Notes: generated by a model not told the origin, from the letters alone. Positions 29,772 through 38,585 are shown, counted from the stretch's first letter. The stretch: 41,787 nt of DNA from Lactobacillus kimbladii (GCF_000970755.1 NZ_KQ034007.1:1584891-1626677), one strand, 5' to 3'. Made by a program: numbers and translations.

Positions 29772-32462
29772 TTAGATTAAAAATTTTTCACTCTTTAAAT
29801 AGAAATGCTTGATAACTGTAGTCAGTAAAATATATAGAACAAGTATACCAAATACTACCCACATGAATTCAATTGGCATCTTGCCAAAACCCAGTTTTGT
29901 TGCTAAAAATGAAAATGGGATCAATGTTCCAATTACTCCAGCTCCAAATGTAGCTAAAGTTACTCCAGGTGCTGCGTGCTGTTTAATAAATGGCAGACGG
30001 GGATCACGCAATGCGTGAATGACCATTTCTTGAGTCCATAGTGATTCAATAAACCAGCCAGTGTGGAAAAGTGCTACAAATGCTACTTTTTGTGTTGCTC
30101 CAAGCGCGCTATAATTGCCACCGACTAATTGCGGACAAATTACAAAGAATAATAGAGCAAATGTCAAAATGTCAAAAACAGATGAAGTTGGACCGAAGTA
30201 AAACATAAATTTAGGCAGCTTCTTAGTTGACCATGTTCGTGGTTCTTTTAAAAACTGATCAGACATATCATCAAATGGCAGTGCCAGGCAACTGGTTCCA
30301 TAAAGTAAATCAAGAACTAAAAGCTGCAAGGGCAGCATTGGCAGGAATGGCAGGAATGAAGAAGCCACCATAATTGATAAAATATTGCCAAAATTGGAAG
30401 AAAGCGTGATCTTAATGTACTTCATAGTGTTGCCAAATACTTTGCGCCCGATTCTCACGCCTTCTTCTAGTACATTCAAATCTTTATGCAGCAGAATAAT
30501 ATCAGCTGATTCCTTGGCAATATCCACAGCAGTATCAACAGAAATTGAGACATCAGCCGCTTTCATCGCTGGAGCATCATTGATGCCATCACCCATGTAG
30601 CCCACTGTATGACCGTTTTGCTTTAGCAGATTAATGATTTTGGTTTTATCTTCTGGTGATAGTTTGACAAAAATATTGCACTCTTCCACCATTTTAGCTA
30701 ATTCTTCTGGTTTCTTACCCTCTAAATCTGCACCTGAATAAACTGTGTCAACATTCAAACCCACTTGCAGACCTACAGTTCTGGTAACAGCTTCATTGTC
30801 ACCCGTTAAAATTTTAACGTTAATGCCGTCATATTTTAGACGAGCTAATGCATCTTTAGCGCTCTCTTTAGGAGGATCAAGAAAGGCCAGATAACCACAT
30901 AAAATAAGGTCATTCTCATCTTTAACCGAAAATTCGCCAACAGGAGCAGGATTACGCTTATAGCCCAGCATGATAACGCGCAAACCATCATCATTCATAT
31001 CGTTCACTTTGGCCATTACTTTTTGTTTCCGTTCAGGAGTTAAAGGTAAAATTTGCCCGTCAACTTCAAGTTTAGTGGCCACAGCCATCATTTCTTCTGA
31101 AGCACCCTTAGTTACTAACAGGTGCTCACCATGTTGCTCATCAGAGTTTTCCACCACGACGCTCATGCGCCTTCTGGAAAAATCAAAGGGAATTTCATCA
31201 ATTTTATTGTAATCACGCTGAATTTCACTGATGTCTAGTTCATCGCCAGCAGCTTCAATAATTGCTTTATCAATCAGATTTTTCATTCCCGTTTGATAAT
31301 TAGAATTAAGATAACCTAATTCCAAAATACGCGGATTTTCTCTTAAGTTGAGATCATAATGACGTTCCAAAACTACTTTATCCTGCGTTAATGTTCCCGT
31401 TTTATCCGTACACAAGATATCAGCAGAGCCAAAGTTTTGAATTGAATTCATCTTTTTAACAATTGTGCCTTTTTTGGACATCTCAATTGACCCCTTGACC
31501 AGATTGGTGGTCACAATTACAGGCAGCATCTCAGGGGTTAAGCCAACAGCTGTAGCAATTGAGAAAATTAAAGCATTGACCCAGTCACCTTTGGTAATGC
31601 CATTAATGATAAGGACCAAAGGTGCAATGATCGCAGTCATGATAATCAATAATTTAGAAACATTTTTGATACCAATGTCAAAGGTAGTATTCTTAACATC
31701 ATTATGTGAAATATCATGAGCCAGTTTGCCGAATATAGTTCTCTCACCAGTAGCAAAGACAATGCCCAAACCTGAGCCGGATACGATTGTCGTGCCCTCG
31801 TAGAGAATGTTGGGGTAATCAAGATAGTCGCGATCAGCACCAAGTTTAGGTTTTTCTGTAGCAATCTTTTCTACCGGATTTGATTCACCATTTAAAGAAC
31901 TAGATGAACAAAAGAGATCCTTACTAGTCAAAAGGCGCATATCGGCTGGTACCATATCTCCAGCAGCCAGGCGAATTACATCACCTACCACTACTTCACT
32001 GGTATCAATTTCCTGGTCTTTGCCATCACGAATAATATCTGTTGTGACAGAAACCATTTTTAATAGTGAATCTACCGCATTTGAGGACCTAACGTTTTGT
32101 ACAAAACTGGTAATACCAGAAATTAAGACCATCGTTAGCATAATGGCAACGGTTGTCAGATCTTTTTCACCTGCTGGCACAAAGATATAATCAGTAAACA
32201 AAGACAAAGTTGCTAGAACTAGCAATACTAATGTAAAAGGAGTAATAAAAGCTTCAGCTAAAAAACGCAACTTAGAATTATGTTTATTTGAAGCAATAGT
32301 ATTAGAACCGTATTCCTCCCTATTTTCTTCAGCCTGCTTGCTGGTTAGTCCGTTACTGCTCGCATGTAGCCTCGCCAAAGTTTCTGATCTGCTTTCCTTG
32401 GCAATTGCCTTGACCAGTGCCAAATCTTTGTTGCTAGTTGTGCCATTTGGTTTTTTCAGCAT
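29772..32462 (-). CDS. mgtA: Magnesium-transporting P-type ATPase (MgtA/MgtB type)
   Basis: An 896-residue P-type ATPase for Mg2+ import. The phosphorylated Asp is in DKTGTLT, the actuator loop is LNGES (a variant of TGES), the P-domain has GDGINDAPAM, and the membrane motif AVGLTPEMLPVIVT is typical of the MgtA group. The N-terminal cytoplasmic tail is short and about ten membrane segments follow. The frame runs back to a GTG at 32471, but GAGGAG is 8 bases from the ATG at 32462, which is preferred. It is transcribed behind an M-box leader, which agrees with the magnesium assignment. Confidence 0.95.
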   Translation of the reverse strand: MLKKPNGTTSNKDLALVKAIAKESRSETLARLHASSNGLTSKQAEENREEYGSNTIASNKHNSKLRFLAEAFITPFTLVLLVLATLSLFTDYIFVPAGEKDLTTVAIMLTMVLISGITSFVQNVRSSNAVDSLLKMVSVTTDIIRDGKDQEIDTSEVVVGDVIRLAAGDMVPADMRLLTSKDLFCSSSSLNGESNPVEKIATEKPKLGADRDYLDYPNILYEGTTIVSGSGLGIVFATGERTIFGKLAHDISHNDVKNTTFDIGIKNVSKLLIIMTAIIAPLVLIINGITKGDWVNALIFSIATAVGLTPEMLPVIVTTNLVKGSIEMSKKGTIVKKMNSIQNFGSADILCTDKTGTLTQDKVVLERHYDLNLRENPRILELGYLNSNYQTGMKNLIDKAIIEAAGDELDISEIQRDYNKIDEIPFDFSRRRMSVVVENSDEQHGEHLLVTKGASEEMMAVATKLEVDGQILPLTPERKQKVMAKVNDMNDDGLRVIMLGYKRNPAPVGEFSVKDENDLILCGYLAFLDPPKESAKDALARLKYDGINVKILTGDNEAVTRTVGLQVGLNVDTVYSGADLEGKKPEELAKMVEECNIFVKLSPEDKTKIINLLKQNGHTVGYMGDGINDAPAMKAADVSISVDTAVDIAKESADIILLHKDLNVLEEGVRIGRKVFGNTMKYIKITLSSNFGNILSIMVASSFLPFLPMLPLQLLVLDLLYGTSCLALPFDDMSDQFLKEPRTWSTKKLPKFMFYFGPTSSVFDILTFALLFFVICPQLVGGNYSALGATQKVAFVALFHTGWFIESLWTQEMVIHALRDPRLPFIKQHAAPGVTLATFGAGVIGTLIPFSFLATKLGFGKMPIEFMWVVFGILVLYILLTTVIKHFYLKSEKFLI

Positions 32463-32502
32463 TATCCCCACTCCTCATCACATAATTAATCCAAACAAAC
32501 TA

Positions 32503-32542
32503 AAAAAGAGCCGCCCATGCTAACCGCTTGGCGTCCCTTTTC
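32503..32542 (-). terminator. Attenuator terminator of the M-box leader
   Basis: On the minus strand AAAAGGGACGCC pairs with GGGCGGCTCTTTT (one wobble, one mismatch) across a 13-base loop, followed by T. It lies between the aptamer and the mgtA start, the expected expression platform. Confidence 0.85.
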
Positions 32543-32549
32543 AACAGGT

Positions 32550-32710
32550 ATATTATACTCATCGTTCAGTTTTAACACTACGTGACGTAAGCCTTGCAGC
32601 TAGCCATCTGGTTTTCGCCTTATATCGACGATAACTATTTGACCCGTTGGCATCTCTGGATGTTTCCGGGCGATAGCATTTGTTCACGTAGGAGTCTCAC
32701 CTAACAGTTT
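32550..32710 (-). ncRNA. M-box (ykoK-type) magnesium riboswitch
   Basis: Read on the minus strand, the leader contains the conserved M-box blocks in order: GTTAGGTGAGACTCCTA (at 32688-32704), GCTATCGCCCGGAAACATCC, AGAGATGCCAACGGGTCAA and ATCGTCGATATAAGG, then the 3' closing strand near 32551-32578. At high Mg2+ the folded aptamer should favour the downstream terminator and switch mgtA off. I recognised it by motif order, not by a covariance-model search. Confidence 0.93.
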
Positions 32711-32738
32711 ATTTGTTGTTTATTTAATTTGCATTGTG

Positions 32739-32768
32739 AGTGTAATACATAACACATGATAAAGTCAA
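32739..32768 (-). promoter_or_regulatory. Promoter of the M-box/mgtA transcript
   Basis: TTGACT (32763-32768), an 18-base spacer and TACACT (32739-32744) on the minus strand, about 30 bases upstream of the aptamer. Confidence 0.5.
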
Positions 32769-32783
32769 TATTTTTATCTTTTT

Positions 32784-33419
32784 TTATTTTTCTTTTTTTA
32801 GGTTCAAATTATTTTTGAAGAAATAAATCAAACCGCCAATTAATAAAGCAAGCGCCAAGGCTATAGGCAAGGCCAACCTATGAGGGTGAGAAAGCTGTGC
32901 CCGCTCATCACTGGTCAAATCATACTTATCCAGTGAATATTGGTAACGTTGATCAATAGTAGTGGCACATGCTCTAAATACGAAACGCAAGCCTTCATTA
33001 AATTTCTTTTTATTAGTGCTACGCAATTTATCTGATTGTGATCGAATGATATTGCCTCGCACATCGGCCGAAAATGCGCTGTGCAAGTCTTTACTGGAAT
33101 AAATTTGCACGTTGCGCTTTTTATTTTTAGTACCAACAACAATAAAAACCGTCCGCTTATACTTATTTAACTTTGCTGGTGTCAAGTGATCAGTGCGATT
33201 CACCGTTTTTACAATAATTTGTGGCTGCTCACTAGTTTGAAAATAACGATCATTTTTCGCTAAAATTAATTTGCTGGTTTCACGCTCAAGCAGATTGCTG
33301 TTATCTTTAATATTAGGACTTGAAAAACCGGTCATTGTTAGAAAAATACCAATTAAAGCAGTAAATAATACTAGTTTAGTTTTCAGCGTCTTCCAGTTTA
33401 TGGGCCAGTTGCTCCACAT
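32784..33419 (-). CDS. TPM (YgcG-like)-domain membrane protein, divergent
   Basis: About 200 residues with an N-terminal hydrophobic segment (LVLFTALIGIFLTMTG), a soluble region with a TPM-like pattern (FIVVGTKNKKRNVQI, then FNEGLRFVFRACATTI) and a C-terminal membrane helix followed by a Lys-rich tail. This is the layout of YgcG/TPM proteins, small membrane-anchored domains of unclear function. The match is weak and the fold is inferred. The gene overlaps comEB. The first in-frame ATG (33419) has no ribosome site; a CTG at 33386 preceded by GGAAG would give the more usual short N-terminus. It ends just before the mgtA promoter. Confidence 0.6.
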   Translation of the reverse strand: MWSNWPINWKTLKTKLVLFTALIGIFLTMTGFSSPNIKDNSNLLERETSKLILAKNDRYFQTSEQPQIIVKTVNRTDHLTPAKLNKYKRTVFIVVGTKNKKRNVQIYSSKDLHSAFSADVRGNIIRSQSDKLRSTNKKKFNEGLRFVFRACATTIDQRYQYSLDKYDLTSDERAQLSHPHRLALPIALALALLIGGLIYFFKNNLNLKKEK

Positions 33420-33855
33420 ATTGCCGATCGATCTTAATTTGTTCATAAGGAACCCCGCAGTCTTTAAAAAGTTTAATCGCAAGTGGGCTGTCATTGTAAT
33501 CAAAGTAATAATTGATTTTTTTCACTCCAGCCTGCACTAATGCTTTAGCACAATTATAACAGGGAAAGTGTGTGACATAAATTTCTGTGTCATCGGTTGA
33601 AACGCCGTTACGCGCACATTGAATCAGTGAGTTCATTTCAGAATGAATGGTGCGCACGCAGTGCCCATCAACCAGTTGGTGTCCAACATCATCGCAATGA
33701 GGTTGTCCCGTAACAGAACCGTTATAACCGGTGCCAATGATCCGATTCTTTTTTACCAAAACACTGCCTACTAGTGCCCGATCACATGTCGAACGCTGAG
33801 CAATTACTAAGGCCTGCATCATAAAATACTGCTTCCAGGGAATTCGCTTACGCAT
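33376..33855 (-). CDS. comEB: ComEB-type dCMP deaminase
   Basis: A 159-residue cytidine/deoxycytidylate deaminase-fold protein. The catalytic zinc site is seen as HSEMNS and PCYNCAK, and a second cluster (C and H in HCDDVGHQLVDGHC) fits the dCMP deaminase subgroup. It converts dCMP to dUMP for thymidylate synthesis. The name ComEB comes from the Bacillus competence operon; here it is not next to comEA or comEC. AAGAGG precedes the ATG, and trpS lies 4 bases upstream, so they form an operon with the overlapping TPM-like gene downstream. Confidence 0.92.
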   Translation of the reverse strand: MRKRIPWKQYFMMQALVIAQRSTCDRALVGSVLVKKNRIIGTGYNGSVTGQPHCDDVGHQLVDGHCVRTIHSEMNSLIQCARNGVSTDDTEIYVTHFPCYNCAKALVQAGVKKINYYFDYNDSPLAIKLFKDCGVPYEQIKIDRQYVEQLAHKLEDAEN

Positions 33856-33859
33856 TTTT

Positions 33860-34882
33860 TTACCTCTTAAAATAATTCAAACCGATTGCATCCCTTACCT
33901 CTTGTAAGGTCTGGTTTGCTACTTCGTTTGCTTTTTTAGAGCCCTCAATTAACATATCATAGACAGCAGATGTATTCTGTTCGTACTTAGCGCGCCGTTC
34001 ACGTATTGGAGTCAATTCTTTTTCCAAGACTGTATTTAAATAACGCTTAATTTTGACATCACCCAAGCCGCCTTTTTGGTAATCTTCCTTCAATTGCGCT
34101 ACCTTATTCTTGTCAGGATCAAAAATATCAAGGTAGGTAAAGACAGTATTGCCCTCTACTTTGCCTGGATCTTCAACATGGATGTGTTGGGGATCAGTAT
34201 ACATTGACATTACTTTTTGTTCAACGGTTTTGGCATCGTCAGAAAGATAAATAGCATTATTTAAGGATTTGGACATTTTGGCATTGCCATCTAAGCCGGG
34301 TAAGCGTCCTTCGCCTTTTTCCGGGAAGTAACCTTGAGGTTCTACTAATACATTGCAGTTATAAACGCGGTTAAAAGTGCGCACAATTTCACGTGCTTGC
34401 TCTAGCATCGGCTCTTGGTCATCCCCAACGGGTACCAAAGTTGCCTTAAAGGCTGTGATATCAGCTGCCTGTGATACTGGATAATTTAAGAAGCCCACGG
34501 GAATGGAATCGTTAAAACCTTTTTGCTTGATCTCAGCTTTAACAGTTGGATTACGCTCTAAGCGGCTAACTGTAACTAAATCCATATAATAGGCTGTCAA
34601 TTCAAACAAAGCTGGTATTTGTGATTGAATAAAAACTGTAGAAATATCAGGATCGATGCCAACTGCTAAATAGTCCAGCGCTACTTGAATTAAACTTTTT
34701 TGAATTTTTTCAGGATTACGGGCATTGTCAGTCAGTGCTTGCGTATCAGCAATCATAATATAAGGATGATATTCACCGGAATTTTGTAATTTGACCCTGT
34801 TTTTTAGTGAGCCAATATAGTGTCCTACGTGCAATTTTCCTGTTGGGCGGTCACCTGTAAGGATAACTTTCTTTTTCATCAT
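33860..34882 (-). CDS. trpS: Tryptophanyl-tRNA synthetase
   Basis: A 340-residue class I TrpRS, full length. The HIGH-type motif is HVGHYIG in [15 protein letters not shown] and KMSKS is intact in [12 protein letters not shown]. The start has AGGAAGG. Two ATG codons are adjacent (MMKKK), and either could be used. The 94-base gap to the divergent SRAP gene is too short for a T-box leader. First gene of the trpS-comEB-TPM group. Confidence 0.96.
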   Translation of the reverse strand: MMKKKVILTGDRPTGKLHVGHYIGSLKNRVKLQNSGEYHPYIMIADTQALTDNARNPEKIQKSLIQVALDYLAVGIDPDISTVFIQSQIPALFELTAYYMDLVTVSRLERNPTVKAEIKQKGFNDSIPVGFLNYPVSQAADITAFKATLVPVGDDQEPMLEQAREIVRTFNRVYNCNVLVEPQGYFPEKGEGRLPGLDGNAKMSKSLNNAIYLSDDAKTVEQKVMSMYTDPQHIHVEDPGKVEGNTVFTYLDIFDPDKNKVAQLKEDYQKGGLGDVKIKRYLNTVLEKELTPIRERRAKYEQNTSAVYDMLIEGSKKANEVANQTLQEVRDAIGLNYFKR

Positions 34883-34976
34883 AATCTGCCTTCCTTAAAT
34901 AATTAAAATCTTTTTAATATAATAATTTATAATAATTCTACCAAAAATCACGTAATGATTAAACACGGAGGAAAAA

Positions 34977-35582
34977 ATGTGCAATCAATTTCAGCTGCCA
35001 AGCCTGGCAGAAATTAAAAAATACTTAGCAAACGACTTAAATTTACCACTAATAGAACCAGCAAGTAATTTGCCCCAGAATCAAAATATTTTTCCTAAGG
35101 GAATTGCCCCGGTACTAGTCTACACAGATAATCAATTGCAATTGTTGCCTAAATCTTGGGGTTATCCGAGTCCGTATGATCACAAAAAAGTAGTTTTTAA
35201 TGCCCGTGTTGAACGTTTTTTTGAAGAAAAACATTCCATGTGGGACTCTTCCTTTGCCAAGTCTCGCTGCATTATTATTGCCAGTCAATTCTTTGAATCT
35301 GGTCATGATACCTATGAAGCTGGAAATGAACACAGGTATCATGAACGCTTTAGTTTCAAGAATGCAAATGCTGCTCTGACACTAATTGCCGGGATTTACC
35401 GAAAGGATTATTTTTCAATGGTTACTACTAAACCTAATGCTTCCTATGCCCCAGTCCATGACCGGATGCCTTTAGTTCTCCAAGCTGCTGAATTACGCCA
35501 ATGGCTGTTTCAAAACTTTTCATCTTTAGTTGATCGCAGCCAGTTAAGTCTTAATTCTGTTAAGTTACCACCTAAAAAGTGA
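34977..35582 (+). CDS. SRAP-domain DNA-protein crosslinking protein (HMCES/YedK family)
   Basis: A 201-residue SRAP protein. Cys2 directly after Met is the catalytic residue that forms a covalent link to abasic sites in single-stranded DNA. NARVER corresponds to the family NAR.E segment, FFES to the GFYEW glutamate and HDRMP to the HxRMP active-site His. It protects or flags abasic sites during replication. A GGAGG site precedes the ATG by 6 bases. It is monocistronic and divergent from trpS. No LexA-type box is seen in the 94-base promoter region, unlike the polymerase operon further right. Confidence 0.92.
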   Translation: MCNQFQLPSLAEIKKYLANDLNLPLIEPASNLPQNQNIFPKGIAPVLVYTDNQLQLLPKSWGYPSPYDHKKVVFNARVERFFEEKHSMWDSSFAKSRCIIIASQFFESGHDTYEAGNEHRYHERFSFKNANAALTLIAGIYRKDYFSMVTTKPNASYAPVHDRMPLVLQAAELRQWLFQNFSSLVDRSQLSLNSVKLPPKK

Positions 35583-35729
35583 CAACTATATCTCCAACTT
35601 AATTCAAATAACTTCTTGCTCCTATTTATTATTACGCAAATTTAGACTGGAACTCTTAAAAAATGACATTACTTTAGGAAATTTTTCCTTCAGCTAGCAA
35701 CTTACTTGTAAAATTAAAAAAAACAAAAC
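35583..35729. other. Intergenic spacer after the SRAP gene
   Basis: AT-rich, with no open frame I can support. A short hairpin (AGGAAATTTTTCCT) near 35676 might act as a weak terminator for the SRAP gene. Confidence 0.4.
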
Positions 35730-35758
35730 TTGGTTTCGAAAACGAAACATGGTAAACT
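35730..35758 (+). promoter_or_regulatory. Promoter of tRNA-Gly
   Basis: TTGGTT (35730-35735), a 17-base spacer and an extended -10 TGGTAAACT (TAAACT at 35753-35758), 11 bases before the tRNA. The spacer holds an inverted repeat TTTCG/CGAAA. Confidence 0.7.
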
Positions 35759-35769
35759 GTTTGAGTAAT

Positions 35770-35840
35770 GCGGGTATAGTTTAATGGTAAAATGTTAGCT
35801 TCCCAAGCTGAAGATGCGGGTTCGATTCACGCTATCCGCT
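35770..35840 (+). tRNA. tRNA-Gly, anticodon CCC
   Basis: A 71-base tRNA without encoded CCA. The acceptor arms GCGGGTA/TATCCGC pair with one G-T wobble, the D loop has ATGGTAAAA, and the anticodon stem TTAGC/GCTGA encloses TTCCCAA, giving anticodon CCC (glycine, codon GGG). The T arm GCGGG-TTCGATT-CACGC has a G-A mismatch at pair 52:62. A promoter and a strong terminator flank it, so it is a single-gene unit. Confidence 0.92.
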
Positions 35841-35845
35841 TAATT

Positions 35846-35878
35846 AAAAAGCAATGACCATCAAAGTCATTGCTTTTT
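35846..35878 (+). terminator. Terminator of tRNA-Gly
   Basis: AAAAAGCAATGAC and GTCATTGCTTTTT form a perfect 13-base stem with a 7-base loop, 5 bases after the tRNA. Confidence 0.93.
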
Positions 35879-36107
35879 AGCTGCCGAATTATTAGTTACC
35901 AGCAATAAATTTAACTTTTAATTATAAATTATTACAACTATCTTTTTAAAAGGTAATTGCACTTTTTCTTGTTAGCTGGGCATTAAAATGTGCAAATAAA
36001 TAATCAAGATCTCCAATGCAATCATTAGGGTGCAAGATTAGTTCCCTTGTATTGCAAAAAATAATTTGTAGAACTTAACAGGGTGATAACAACTTTTGAA
36101 TAAAAAA
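35879..36107. other. Intergenic spacer between tRNA-Gly and the CPBP gene
   Basis: About 230 AT-rich bases. I see no gene, RNA or repeat I can support. Confidence 0.5.
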
Positions 36108-36140
36108 TAAAAGCCAGGAAACATTATTTCCTGACTTTTT
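36108..36140 (-). terminator. Terminator of the CPBP gene
   Basis: On the minus strand AAAGTCAGGAAA and TTTCCTGGCTTT form a stem with one mismatch and a 5-base loop, followed by a T-rich run, 14 bases after the stop. Confidence 0.8.
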
Positions 36141-36153
36141 CTAATTTCGATTA

Positions 36154-36816
36154 TTAAGTCATAATCAGTAGAATAATTCCATTTAGCACTGCTAAATAGA
36201 TTGGCATCCATAAAGTTTGCGTATAGAGGTATGACCAAGCAAAAAGTGCTCCAAAAATCATATTAATTAGTAATAGTGGCAGCGAACTTTGCCAGTTAAG
36301 CAGACTAAACAGAATACCTGAGGTAAATATTCCCAGAACTGCAGTTAAGACGGTATTGCTTCTAAAAGCATAATTGAATAAAAAACCGGTGATCAAAAAT
36401 TCTTGCAGTATTGGTAAAACGATGCCAATTGCAACTACTAAAAACCAGTAGGTCGCTACTCCTTCATGGTGCAAATAGGCAATTTGAAAATTATATAATT
36501 TAAGTCTGCCATAGGATTGTAACCAGGAAACACTGATACGCAATGCTGTTACCACAGCAGTCAAACCAACGATCAAGCCAAAGTTGCTAAGCCAGGAACC
36601 CGCAAAACTACGGTCAAAAAAACGTTGTTCCCTATTAAAACGATAAATAAAAAACAGTGAAACCATTAATGAGATAGTTGCAAATAAGATTAGATCCCAA
36701 ATATGAATTGGTGAATTAGCAGTAACTAACTTAATCACCCCGACAACCATCAAATAGCTAATGAAATAAATAAGATAGCGTATGATGTTGCCTTGCCTTG
36801 ATGCTGGTGTATTCAC
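36154..36816 (-). CDS. CPBP (CAAX/bacteriocin-processing)-like membrane protein, catalytic residues replaced
   Basis: A 220-residue protein with about six to seven membrane segments and the layout of the CPBP (Abi/CAAX) intramembrane protease family. The usual EExxxR motif reads QEFLIT (first Glu and Arg lost), FxxxH reads FSLLN (His lost), and the last motif reads YLAVLN without its His. By sequence it therefore looks inactive as a metalloprotease and may be a binding or regulatory relative. GAGGTAA precedes the start. It has its own promoter and terminator and is not near any bacteriocin gene in this window. Confidence 0.7.
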   Translation of the reverse strand: MNTPASRQGNIIRYLIYFISYLMVVGVIKLVTANSPIHIWDLILFATISLMVSLFFIYRFNREQRFFDRSFAGSWLSNFGLIVGLTAVVTALRISVSWLQSYGRLKLYNFQIAYLHHEGVATYWFLVVAIGIVLPILQEFLITGFLFNYAFRSNTVLTAVLGIFTSGILFSLLNWQSSLPLLLINMIFGALFAWSYLYTQTLWMPIYLAVLNGIILLIMT

Positions 36817-36857
36817 AGAAATTACCTCTATACTATTATGTACCTTACAAGTTCCAT

Positions 36858-36886
36858 ATTATAGCAAAAAAAGATATCTATATAAA
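36858..36886 (-). promoter_or_regulatory. Promoter of the CPBP-like gene
   Basis: An extended -10 TGCTATAAT (TATAAT at 36858-36863) with a weak -35 TTTATA (36881-36886) 17 bases upstream, on the minus strand. Confidence 0.55.
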
Positions 36887-36904
36887 ATATCAAGGCAATT
36901 TTTA

Positions 36905-37261
36905 TTAATCTACACTAACATTATTGATATCTTCCAAAGCAATTTTTTGACCGTCAACAATAATGCCGTCTTCACTATAGCCATTAACAAAGCCGCAGAT
37001 ATCAGCTGGTAATTGATCATCACTGTTCATGACTTTAATTTGCAGATGGACTATGCGGTGATTGCCATATGCTTTAAGCAGCAGCAAGCTTATGTCCTCT
37101 ATATTCATAGTTTTTTTAACGGGATGCTGCACACTGCGCTTTTGCTTATCTTTGTTAATTGCCATTGTATGATCGCTTAAAAAGAAGCCTTGCCACTTTT
37201 TCATTTTGCGATCTTGATAGTTTTTAAAAAAATCTTGGACAATTTTATCAAAATCATTCAT
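36905..37261 (-). CDS. YolD-like protein
   Basis: A protein of about 118 residues of the YolD-like family, with the typical start NDFDKIVQDFF, the phrase KKWQGFFLSDHT and a C-terminal segment EDGIIVDGQKIALEDINNV. YolD-like genes accompany Y-family polymerase genes in Firmicutes and their role is not settled. It overlaps the end of the polymerase gene; in-frame ATG codons at 37276, 37267 and 37261 are possible. GGCGGAA lies a suitable distance before 37261, so that start is chosen with modest confidence. It shares the LexA-controlled promoter of the polymerase. Confidence 0.8.
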   Translation of the reverse strand: MNDFDKIVQDFFKNYQDRKMKKWQGFFLSDHTMAINKDKQKRSVQHPVKKTMNIEDISLLLLKAYGNHRIVHLQIKVMNSDDQLPADICGFVNGYSEDGIIVDGQKIALEDINNVSVD

Positions 37262-38567
37262 ATGCATTTCCGCCATTATGCCCGCCAACTAAACTGCTAC
37301 GCCTGATTGCTGTTGCACCTTTAGCCAAGCTCGATGCTTTGACCAAACTGGTAAAGCCATATTTCTTTCTGATTCTATCAATAGTTATGTTTATAGTACG
37401 TTTTTTTATCTGCTCAGAAGCTGGAACAAAGAAGGTTAATTGCTGGCAAGTATCAGGTTCTAAGCGACTACAATTGACTCCTAAAGCTCGAACCGTTTCT
37501 CCATGCCAGTTTTTACGGAAAAGTGCCAATATTTCGTCAACTAATAAATCATTATCATTAGTAGGGCAAATTTTTTGTTGCACATTAAAGCCTTTGCGAC
37601 TACCATCTTGTTCGTACTTAGAAAAGCCAACAAACAAACTGATACAGCCTGCTTGTAATTGGTGTGCCCTTATTCTGGCACCCACCTGCTCGCCAATTTC
37701 ACGTAAAACTATTTCTATTTCTCGCTGATTTGTATAATCACGGTTTAAAATCTGTGAATTGCCGTAATTTTTCATTATGGGAAAATATTTTTCGCTGATA
37801 ATGCTGCGATCAACTCCCCAGCTGATCGCAAATAATTGTTCGCCAATCACGCCAAACTCATTTTTTAAAATTGCCGGATCAGTGTGTGCTAATTCATACA
37901 TATTATTAATGTGTAATCGGCGCAAACGGGCAGCTATTCTTTTGCCAATCCCCCAAACATCTTCCAAATCTTTAATTTGCCAAATAGTATCTGGCACATC
38001 AATATAATGCCAGTAATCAATCATTGAACAGCGGTGTTTAGCAGAAATATCCATGGCCAGTTTAGCTAGCAGGGGATTTTCTCCTATTCCGCAAGTAGTG
38101 TAAAGACCAATCTTATTTTTAATTTCTACCTGAATTTTGCGTGCTACCAGATACGGATCTTTACCAAACAAACGCCATGACTTAGTCATATCGATCATGC
38201 TTTCATCAATAGAATAAACATGGATATCCTCATCAGCAGCATACTTTTGAAAAATTTCCAATACCTGCATACTGCGTTTGATATATAAGTTCATATGGGG
38301 TTCTACTAAAATCAAATCCGGTGCTTCTTTTTTCGTGGGTAAATCACGTACTCTCATGACGTTAGTCAACCCATATTTTTTCTTCGCTAATGGTGAGGCC
38401 GCCATAATGAGCCCCGAGCCGTAATTTGTATGTGGCTGATGCGAAACTACTGCCAATACAGCTTTCATTGGGTTTAGACCTAATTGAAGTGCCTCACAAC
38501 TAGCAAAGAATGATTTGTTATCAATCATAAAAATTAACCGGTGTGGTTCATAACGATAATCATACAT
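37254..38567 (-). CDS. Y-family DNA polymerase (UmuC/DinB-like)
   Basis: A 437-residue translesion polymerase. The metal-binding residues are seen in FMIDNKSFFASCE and VYSIDESMID, a helix-hairpin-helix lies in LEDVWGIGKRIAARL, and a little-finger domain follows. The form is closer to the Firmicute UmuC-like (UvrX/YqjW) proteins than to the shorter DinB/Pol IV. The frame opens at a GTG (38576), but AGGAAG is 8 bases from the ATG at 38567. The promoter carries two LexA boxes, so it should be induced by DNA damage together with the overlapping YolD-like gene. Confidence 0.93.
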   Translation of the reverse strand: MYDYRYEPHRLIFMIDNKSFFASCEALQLGLNPMKAVLAVVSHQPHTNYGSGLIMAASPLAKKKYGLTNVMRVRDLPTKKEAPDLILVEPHMNLYIKRSMQVLEIFQKYAADEDIHVYSIDESMIDMTKSWRLFGKDPYLVARKIQVEIKNKIGLYTTCGIGENPLLAKLAMDISAKHRCSMIDYWHYIDVPDTIWQIKDLEDVWGIGKRIAARLRRLHINNMYELAHTDPAILKNEFGVIGEQLFAISWGVDRSIISEKYFPIMKNYGNSQILNRDYTNQREIEIVLREIGEQVGARIRAHQLQAGCISLFVGFSKYEQDGSRKGFNVQQKICPTNDNDLLVDEILALFRKNWHGETVRALGVNCSRLEPDTCQQLTFFVPASEQIKKRTINITIDRIRKKYGFTSLVKASSLAKGATAIRRSSLVGGHNGGNAYE

Positions 38568-38585
38568 TGCTCTCACTTCCTATTG

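Noticed and set aside
34883-34976. T-box leader before trpS
   Set aside because: The gap to the divergent gene is only 94 bases and holds no antiterminator or terminator structure.
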